Origin: Pseudomonadota bacterium
GTDB taxonomy: Bacteria; Myxococcota_A; UBA9160; PR03
DNA length: 43,426 nt
Direction: 5' to 3'
Assembly (NCBI GenBank): GCA_003576805.1
Contig: QEVM01000017.1
Coordinates: forward strand, 1-43,426
The notes beneath the pieces were generated by a model. The model did no database searches and was not told the DNA's origin. It was given only the letters and a program-made list of their open reading frames with translations. Position numbers and translations under genes: made by a program. Positions 37,843 through 43,426 of the stretch are shown one piece after another. Each line of letters begins with the position of its first letter. Positions within the stretch are counted from its first letter, which is position 1.

Positions 37843-38742
37843 TCACCGATAGCCGAGCGATTTCAACCGGTTCGGCTTCTTCGCCCACGTCGGATCGACC
37901 TTCACGCGCAGGTCGAGATGCACCTGGTTCCCGATCAGCGCTTCGAGGTCGCGGCGCGCGCGCACGCCGATCGCGCGGATGCGCGCGCCGCCCTGCCCGA
38001 TCGCGATCGGCTTTTGCGACTCGCGCTCGACGAGCAGCTGCGCGCGGATGCGCGTCAGCCGCGGATCGCCTTCTTCGTAGTCCAGCACCTCGACCGCGAT
38101 CCGGTACGGCAGCTCCTGCGAGAGCTCGAGGAAGGCGGCCTCGCGGATCAGCTCGGCGGCGAGAAAGCGCATCGGGCGATCGGTGAGCTGGTCCGTCGGG
38201 AAGTGCGGCGGCCCCTCCGGCAAGCGCGCGACGACCTCCGCGACGAGCGCGTCGAGCCCTTCTCCCGTCCGGGCCGAGATGCGCGGCGTCGCCGCGGCGC
38301 CGACCGCGTCGGCGGGCGGCCACGGCGCGCGCGCGGCCTCCGGCCGGTCGACCTGCGTGCCGACGACGAGCACCGGAACGCCGCGCTGCGCGAGCTTCGC
38401 GAGCCACTCGCCGTGCAGCGGCTGGAAGCCGCGCGTCACGTCGACGAGCAGCAGCACGACGTCGCAGTCGGTGACCGCCTTGCCGACCGCCTCGCGCATC
38501 GCGAGGTCGAGCGGCTTGGTGCCCTCGTGGAGGCCCGGCGTGTCGAGCAGCAGGATCTGCGCCTGCGGCAGCGACAGGATTCCGAGGAGCTGGCTGCGCG
38601 TCGTCTGCGGCTTCGGCGTGACCGCCGCGATCTTCTCCCCGAGCAGGCGGTTCAGGAGCGTCGACTTGCCGGCGTTCGGCAGGCCGACGAGCGCGACGAC
38701 GCCCGTGCGGAACGGCGGATCCTGCGCGTCGGCTTCGCTCAT
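37843..38742 (-). CDS. era: GTPase Era
   Basis: Ras-like GTPase with a KH domain that binds the 3' end of 16S rRNA during 30S assembly; 299 residues. G1 GLPNAGKST (20-28), G2 in KPQTTRSQ, G3 DTPG and G5 SARTGEG are conventional. G4 is TQVD (129-132) instead of NKxD, resembling the TQID of eukaryotic Cdc42. The KH domain (about 205-290) has IGQGGARIRAIG. ATG at 38740-38742 gives a normal start. It follows rnc by 55 bases, the usual rnc-era order. Confidence 0.95.
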   Translation of the reverse strand: MSEADAQDPPFRTGVVALVGLPNAGKSTLLNRLLGEKIAAVTPKPQTTRSQLLGILSLPQAQILLLDTPGLHEGTKPLDLAMREAVGKAVTDCDVVLLLVDVTRGFQPLHGEWLAKLAQRGVPVLVVGTQVDRPEAARAPWPPADAVGAAATPRISARTGEGLDALVAEVVARLPEGPPHFPTDQLTDRPMRFLAAELIREAAFLELSQELPYRIAVEVLDYEEGDPRLTRIRAQLLVERESQKPIAIGQGGARIRAIGVRARRDLEALIGNQVHLDLRVKVDPTWAKKPNRLKSLGYR

Positions 38743-38797
38743 GCGCCCAGTCTGACGCGCACCGCGCGAGCGGCCAGCGCGCGCGCAAGGTCCCCAG

Positions 38798-39526
38798 TCA
38801 GCCGACCTTCGACAGATCGAGCGCGACGCGCACGAGCGCCTGCGCCGCCGCCGCCGCCTCGGCCGCGCGCTTGGTGCGCCCGACGCCGCGGCCCCAGACC
38901 TCGCCGGCGAGGCGCACCTCGACGGCGAAGCGCTCCTCGTCGTTCTCGACGCCGCTGTCCGCGACGGGGACGTAGCGCGGTGTCGCGCCGCGCTCGGCGT
39001 GCGACCACTCCTGGAAGCGCGTCTTGGGATCCGCCTCGAGCGGGTCCGAGCCGGTCACGAACAGCTCGGCGAACAGCCGCCGCACGAGCGCGAACACCGG
39101 CTCGACGCCGGCGTCGAGATAGAGCGCCGCGACGAGCGCCTCGAAGACGTTCGCGAGGATCCGCTCCTTGTCCGCGCCGCCCGTCTTGCGCTCGGTGCGC
39201 CCGAGCCGCGTGTGCGCGCCGATGCCGAGCGCGCGCGCGCAGCGCGCCAGCGAGCGCGTGTTCACCGCCGCCGCGCGGGCGCGCGTCAGGTCGCCCTCGC
39301 TCCAGCGCGGGTGCGCCTCGTAGAGCAGGCGCGCGACCGCGAGGTCGAGCACCGCGTCGCCGAGGAACTCGAGCCGCTCGTTGCCGCGGCTGCCGTCGAA
39401 CTCGTGCGCCCACGACGGGTGCGCGAGCGCCGCCGCGAGCAGCGCGGGATCGCCGAAGCGGTGGCCGAGCGCGCGCTCGAGCGCCTCGCGATCGGCGGGG
39501 TCGAGCCCCGGTCCGACGTCGCTCAC
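38798..39526 (-). CDS. rnc: Ribonuclease III
   Basis: Double-strand RNA endonuclease processing rRNA and some mRNAs; 242 residues. The RNase III signature ERLEFLGDAV (50-59) carries the first acidic active-site residues; the second cluster reads ILANVFEALVAALYLD, with Asn126 where E. coli has Asp114, and Glu129 matching Glu117. A C-terminal double-stranded RNA-binding domain (about 168-237) contains RFAVEVRLAGEVWGRGVGRTKRAAEAAAA. The start is GTG at 39524-39526, overlapping the mnmA stop by 4 bases. Confidence 0.95.
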   Translation of the reverse strand: MSDVGPGLDPADREALERALGHRFGDPALLAAALAHPSWAHEFDGSRGNERLEFLGDAVLDLAVARLLYEAHPRWSEGDLTRARAAAVNTRSLARCARALGIGAHTRLGRTERKTGGADKERILANVFEALVAALYLDAGVEPVFALVRRLFAELFVTGSDPLEADPKTRFQEWSHAERGATPRYVPVADSGVENDEERFAVEVRLAGEVWGRGVGRTKRAAEAAAAAQALVRVALDLSKVG

Positions 39527-40590
39527 GCGAGCGCCTCGTCGATCCAGCCGCCGCCGAGCACGTCGTCGCCGTCGTAGAACACGGCCGCCTGCCCGGGCGT
39601 CACCGCCGTCACGGCCTCGTCGAACGCGATGCGCGCGCCGCCGCCGGCCGCGGGCTCCACCGTCGCCTCGGCGCCGGCGTGGCGGTGGCGGACGCGCACG
39701 CGCGCGCGCAGCGCGCCGTCCGGCGGACGCCCCGCGACCCACGACACAGCGGAGAGTCGCGCGCCGCGCGCCCCGAGCGACGCGGCCGGCGCGACGGTCA
39801 CGCGGTTGGCGGCCGCGTCGATCGACTTCACGAAGACGCGCTCGCCGAGCGCGATCCCGAGCCCGCGCCGCTGTCCGACGGTGAGGCGGTGGATCCCGCC
39901 GTGGCGGCCGACGACGCGCCCGCTCTCGTCGACGACGTCGCCCGCGCCCGGCGCGGCGCCGGGCCGCAGCGCCTCGACGACCGCCGCATGATCGCCGCCC
40001 GGCACGAAGCAGATCTCCTGGCTCTCGGGCTTCTCGGCGGTCGCGAGGCCGAGCGCGCGCGCGCGCGCGCGCACCTCGTCCTTGCGCAGCGCGCCGACCG
40101 GGAAGCGGATGCGCGCGAGCTGCTCGGGCCCGAGATCGAAGAGGAAGTACGACTGGTCCTTCGCGGCGTCCGCGCCGCGGCGCAGCCGCAGCGCGCCGCT
40201 CGTGGCGTCGCGCTCGACGCGCGCGTAATGGCCCGTCGCGACGACGCCGGCGCCGAGCGCGCGCGCGCGCTCGAGCAGATGGCGGAACTTGAAGCGCTGG
40301 TTGCACGCGACGCACGGGATCGGCGTGCGGCCCGCGAGATAGGCGTCGGCCCACGGCTCCATCACCTCGCGCCGGAACGCGGCGGCGTAGTCGGCGACGT
40401 AGAAGCGGATGCCGAGCCGCTCGGCCACGCGGCGCGCGTCCTCGGCGTCGTCGAGCGAGCAGCAGCGCGACGCGTCGCCGGCGAGGCGCAGCGTGACGCC
40501 GATCACCTCGCAGCCCGCCTCGACGAGCAGCGCGGCCGCGACCGACGAGTCGACGCCGCCGGACATGGCGACGACCACCCGCTCGCTCAC
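39523..40590 (-). CDS. mnmA: tRNA-specific 2-thiouridylase MnmA
   Basis: Transfers sulfur to U34 of tRNA-Lys, -Glu and -Gln; 355 residues. The PP-loop SGGVDSS (10-16), catalytic Cys96 in CVACNQRFKF and Cys194 in SQEICFVPGG are present, as is KDQSYFLF. The gene contains two long GC dinucleotide runs (40053-40072 and 40257-40270) encoding Arg-Ala repeats. GTG at 40588-40590 is the start, with a 4-base overlap with the upstream cysteine desulfurase, which is the natural sulfur donor to this enzyme. Confidence 0.96.
   Translation of the reverse strand: MSERVVVAMSGGVDSSVAAALLVEAGCEVIGVTLRLAGDASRCCSLDDAEDARRVAERLGIRFYVADYAAAFRREVMEPWADAYLAGRTPIPCVACNQRFKFRHLLERARALGAGVVATGHYARVERDATSGALRLRRGADAAKDQSYFLFDLGPEQLARIRFPVGALRKDEVRARARALGLATAEKPESQEICFVPGGDHAAVVEALRPGAAPGAGDVVDESGRVVGRHGGIHRLTVGQRRGLGIALGERVFVKSIDAAANRVTVAPAASLGARGARLSAVSWVAGRPPDGALRARVRVRHRHAGAEATVEPAAGGGARIAFDEAVTAVTPGQAAVFYDGDDVLGGGWIDEALA
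40053..40072 (-). repeat. (GC)10 dinucleotide run within mnmA
   Basis: Twenty bases of uninterrupted GC repeat in the coding sequence, encoding alternating Arg and Ala. Such tracts can form Z-DNA and may slip during replication. Confidence 0.9.
40257..40270 (-). repeat. (GC)7 dinucleotide run within mnmA
   Basis: Fourteen bases of GC repeat inside the larger palindrome at 40255-40272, about 200 bases from the first run in the same gene. Confidence 0.85.
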
Positions 40591-41735
40591 GGCGCGGCGC
40601 TCCCGCGCACGCGCGCGACGAGGTCGGGCAGCAGCGCGAGCACGCGGTCGACCTGGGCCTCGTCGTTGCCGAGTCCCAGCGAGAAACGCAGCGACGCGCG
40701 CGCCTGCTCGGGCGTGCGACCCATCGCGAGCAGGGTGCGCGACGGATGCACCGACCCCGAGGCGCAGGCGGCGCCCGCCGACACCGCGACGCCCTCGAGG
40801 TCGAGCGCCTCGAGCAGGACGTCGCCCGCTGCGCCGACGAACTCGATGCACGCCGTGTTCGGCAGCAGGTGCTGCGCGGCGCCGTTGCGCCGCACGCGCG
40901 GCACCTTCGCCTCGATGCCGGTCCACAGCCGGTCGCGCAATGCGGCCATCCGCGCCGCGCGCGCCGCGAGCTCTCGATCCGCGAGCGCGCACGCCACGCC
41001 GAAGCCGACCGCGCCCGCCACGTTGGGCGTGCCGCCGCGGCGGCCGCGCTCCTGCGCGCCGCCGCGCAGCCAGGGCGCGAGCGCGGTGCCGCCGCGCACG
41101 ACGAGGCAGCCGATCCCCTTCGGGCCGTTCAGCTTGTGCGCCGACGCCGACAGGAGCTGCGCCGGCACCTCTTCGAGCCGCACCGCGACCTTGCCGAGCG
41201 CCTGCGTCGCGTCGACGTGCAGCGGCACGCCGCGCGCGGCGGCAACGGCCGCGATCTCGCGCATCGGCTGGATCACGCCGGTCTCGTTGTTCGCCCACAG
41301 GATCGACACGAGCGCGGTGTCGGGGCCGATCGCGCGGGCGACGGCGTCGGGGTCGACGCGCCCGTCCGCGCCGACCGCGACGCGCGTCACGCGCACGCCC
41401 GTCGCCTCGAGCGCGGCGAGGGGCTCCTCCACCGACGGGTGCTCCGCCGCGCTCGTGACCACGTGCGGTGTCGCGCTCGCAGCGGCGCGCACGACGCCGT
41501 GCAACGCCAGGTTGTTGGCCTCGGTCGCGCCGGAGGTGAAGACGATCTCCGCGGCGCTCGCGCCGACGAGCGACGCGACCCGCTCGCGCGCGCGCTCCAG
41601 CTCCGCGCGCGCCGCCGCGCCTTCGGCGTGCGCGCTGCTCGGGTTGCCCGGCACGTCGCGCAGCGCGCGCGCCACGGCCGCGGCGACTTCGTCGCGCACG
41701 GGCGTGGTGGCGTTGTGGTCGAGGTAGATGCGCAT
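40587..41735 (-). CDS. Cysteine desulfurase (NifS/IscS family)
   Basis: PLP enzyme that removes sulfur from cysteine to give a persulfide for tRNA thiolation and Fe-S clusters; 382 residues. The N-terminus YLDHNATTPV is typical, AEHPSVEEP and HVDATQALGK contact the cofactor, the PLP lysine is K201 in SAHKLNGPKGIG, and the catalytic loop Cys324 lies in SAGAACASGS. Its 3' end overlaps mnmA, and no iscU or regulator accompanies it, so its main job here is probably sulfur supply to MnmA. The ATG at 41735 lacks a clear ribosome-binding site. Confidence 0.94.
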   Translation of the reverse strand: MRIYLDHNATTPVRDEVAAAVARALRDVPGNPSSAHAEGAAARAELERARERVASLVGASAAEIVFTSGATEANNLALHGVVRAAASATPHVVTSAAEHPSVEEPLAALEATGVRVTRVAVGADGRVDPDAVARAIGPDTALVSILWANNETGVIQPMREIAAVAAARGVPLHVDATQALGKVAVRLEEVPAQLLSASAHKLNGPKGIGCLVVRGGTALAPWLRGGAQERGRRGGTPNVAGAVGFGVACALADRELAARAARMAALRDRLWTGIEAKVPRVRRNGAAQHLLPNTACIEFVGAAGDVLLEALDLEGVAVSAGAACASGSVHPSRTLLAMGRTPEQARASLRFSLGLGNDEAQVDRVLALLPDLVARVRGSAAP

Positions 41736-41755
41736 CGCAGGAGAGTCGGTCGAGG

Positions 41756-43108
41756 CTACGAGGCGGGTCGCGCAGGGTCAACCGGAACGTCGCGCAGCAG
41801 GTCGGCGAGCGTGCGGCCGCCGAGCGCGCCCGCGATGCCGGCGTCGACCTCTTCGATCAGCCCGCGCACGACGCGGTCGGCCGGGTTCTCGGGACTTGGC
41901 AGCGCCGTGCGCCCGCGCAGCGCCTCCAGCACCTCGCGCACCGACACGGACTCCGCCGCGCGCCCGAGCTGGTAGCTGTCGAGCTCCTCGCCGCCGCGCG
42001 CCGCCACGATTCCCGCCGCCTCGAGGTCGGCGAGGATCGCGCGGATCGTGCGCACCGGGACGTCGAGGTCGCCCGCCGCCTGCTCGGCGGTGACGCCCTC
42101 GCCCGAGCGGAAGGCGCGCGCCACGCGCGACGCCACCAACACGCCGATCGCCTCGCGCGCCGCCGGCCCCGGCTCTTCGCCGACGCGCGCCAGCCGGAAG
42201 CTCGCGAGATTCTGCGCCGAGAAGGCGACCTCGCAGCCGAGCAGCACGACCGTCCACGAGACGTAGAGCCAGACGAGCAGCAGCGGCAGCGCGGCGAAGC
42301 TGCCGAAGATCGCGTTCGCGCGGGCGACGCCGACGTTGAAGCCGATGTAGATCGCCTGCGCCAGCGCGAACAGCAGCGCCGCCACCAGCCCGCCGAGCAG
42401 CGCGGGACCGATCCGCACGCTGGTGTTGGGCAGGAACCAGTAGAGGAACGAGAAGCCGAGCCAGAGCAGCAGCGTCGGCACCTGACCGAGGCCGAGCTCG
42501 TACGCCTGCTTCAGCAGCGGGTGCTCGAGCAGCTGCGCGACGAACGTGTCGCTGCGCAGGCTCGTCGCGAGCGACACCGCGGCGGTGAACAGCAGCGGCG
42601 CGACCACCAGCACCGCGAGGTAGTCGGAGAAGCGGCGCATCGGCGAGCGCTGGCGTTCGATGCCCCAGATCGCGTTGAAGGTGGCCTCGACGTTGCTGAG
42701 CCCGAGCACCGTCGTCACCAGCAGGCTCGCGCCGCCGACCGCACCGAAGCTGCGGAAGTTCACGCGCTTCACGAGGTCGAGGATGTACTCGCCGGCCTGC
42801 GGGCTGCCCACGGCAATCCGGTCCACCACGGCCCGCGCCAGGCCCTCGCTGACACCGAACGCGCCGACGAGGCCGATCGCGACCGCGAGGATCGGGATCA
42901 GCGAGAGCATCGCGAAGTACGTGAGCGCGCTGGCGCGCAGCAGCAGCTGGTCGCGGGACACGCCCTGCGCGACGACCACGCCGAGCTGGAGCGCCGCGCG
43001 GCCGACACGCGTCGCGCGGCCGTCCTCCGGGCGCACGCGGCGCTGCCACAGATCGCGCTCGAGGTAGCGGTGGACGCGCTGGCGCAGGGCTCCGAGGTCG
43101 ACCGCCAT
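41756..43108 (-). CDS. YihY/BrkB-family membrane protein with C-terminal winged-helix domain
   Basis: An inner-membrane protein of 450 residues. Residues about 40-310 hold the YihY fold with about six membrane segments; ALTYFAMLSLIPILAVAIGLVGAFG, GLSNVEATFNAIWGI, YWFLPNTSVRIGPALLGG and FGSFAALPLLLVWLYVSWTVVLLGCEVAF are its conserved patches. The family was once called RNase BN by mistake and its function is unknown. A cytoplasmic tail of about 120 residues follows (GVTAEQAAGDLDVPVRTIRAILADLEAAGIV), looking like an Rrf2-type winged helix, which most YihY proteins lack. ATG at 43106-43108 follows GGAGCG. Confidence 0.9.
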   Translation of the reverse strand: MAVDLGALRQRVHRYLERDLWQRRVRPEDGRATRVGRAALQLGVVVAQGVSRDQLLLRASALTYFAMLSLIPILAVAIGLVGAFGVSEGLARAVVDRIAVGSPQAGEYILDLVKRVNFRSFGAVGGASLLVTTVLGLSNVEATFNAIWGIERQRSPMRRFSDYLAVLVVAPLLFTAAVSLATSLRSDTFVAQLLEHPLLKQAYELGLGQVPTLLLWLGFSFLYWFLPNTSVRIGPALLGGLVAALLFALAQAIYIGFNVGVARANAIFGSFAALPLLLVWLYVSWTVVLLGCEVAFSAQNLASFRLARVGEEPGPAAREAIGVLVASRVARAFRSGEGVTAEQAAGDLDVPVRTIRAILADLEAAGIVAARGGEELDSYQLGRAAESVSVREVLEALRGRTALPSPENPADRVVRGLIEEVDAGIAGALGGRTLADLLRDVPVDPARPAS

Positions 43109-43117
43109 CGCGCGCTC

Positions 43118-43426
43118 CTAGGAGTCGCCGCAGCCGGGCGCGCCGGTCGCGGCGGCGAAGGGCGCGAGCCGCGCCACCGTCACCGGCCCGAGGCCGGCGA
43201 CGCGCGTCAGCTCCTCGACGCGGCAGAAGGGAGCCGCATCGCGTGCGCGCACGATCGCGTCCGCGCGGGTCGGCCCGATGCCGGGCAGCGCCTCGAGCGC
43301 GCGCGCGTCGGCGCGGTTCACGTCGAGCGGAATGCCGAACAGCAGGCCCGCGGCGCCGGCGAGCGGCGGCGCGCCGCGAGCGGGGTCGCACGCCACGGAG
43401 ACGAGCGCGCCGCGGGCTTCGCGGGC
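43118..43426 (-). CDS. ComEA-like helix-hairpin-helix protein (5' end outside window)
   Basis: A small DNA-binding-type domain with two helix-hairpin-helix motifs: VNRADARALEALPGIGPTRADAIVRARD and FCRVEELTRVAGLGPVTVARLAPF. Related ComEA proteins bind incoming DNA in competence, while others are uncharacterised. The frame is open to the window edge with sensible sequence (LVSVACDPARG) before the GTG at 43394-43396, so the gene probably starts outside. Its TAG overlaps the ribosome-binding site of the YihY gene. A role in DNA uptake is only a possibility. Confidence 0.75.
   Translation of the reverse strand, partial: AREARGALVSVACDPARGAPPLAGAAGLLFGIPLDVNRADARALEALPGIGPTRADAIVRARDAAPFCRVEELTRVAGLGPVTVARLAPFAAATGAPGCGDS

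Overview
This is about 43 kb of very GC-rich bacterial chromosome that reads as core genome rather than a mobile or accessory island. Apart from a truncated transporter end at the left edge and one candidate small RNA near the middle, every gene lies on the minus strand. The thrS-infC-rpmI-rplT-pheS-pheT-ihfA-merR order, a tRNA-Val ahead of thrS, an MglA-type GTPase, a DUF4388 signalling protein and paired B12-dependent acyl-CoA mutases together suggest a member of the former Deltaproteobacteria (Myxococcota, Desulfobacterota or a related uncultured phylum). That placement is inference; there is no rRNA in the window.

Reading along the minus strand from the right edge: a ComEA-like helix-hairpin-helix protein (cut by the edge), a YihY-family membrane protein with an extra winged-helix tail, a NifS/IscS cysteine desulfurase feeding MnmA (tRNA 2-thiouridine), RNase III and Era. 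Next is an acyl-CoA block: thiolase, 3-hydroxyacyl-CoA dehydrogenase, HMG-CoA lyase, a methylcrotonyl-CoA-type carboxyltransferase, a MerR regulator, IcmF (fused isobutyryl-CoA mutase), methylmalonyl-CoA mutase and its chaperone MeaB. It fits degradation of branched-chain amino acids and propionate to central intermediates. Then come an orphan MglA-type GTPase, RibBA, and a MoxR AAA ATPase with a CoxE-like VWA protein.

A 335-base gap (20895-21229) follows. It holds, on the plus strand, a near-consensus sigma70 promoter, about 170 bases of strongly self-complementary sequence and a 15-bp intrinsic terminator: the best candidate for an undescribed element here. Left of it are MiaB and three signalling genes (response regulator with GAF and degenerate GGDEF; pseudo-receiver plus DUF4388 plus degenerate GTPase-like domain; cyclic-nucleotide-binding-like protein), then guaB, guaA, dnaE, a secreted protein, tRNA-Val and the thrS-to-merR translation/nucleoid operon. 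In that operon infC appears to start at an AUC codon.

Gene starts were re-chosen where the longest open frame was clearly too long. Many true starts are GTG and overlap the upstream stop codon by 1 or 4 bases, which points to translational coupling throughout.
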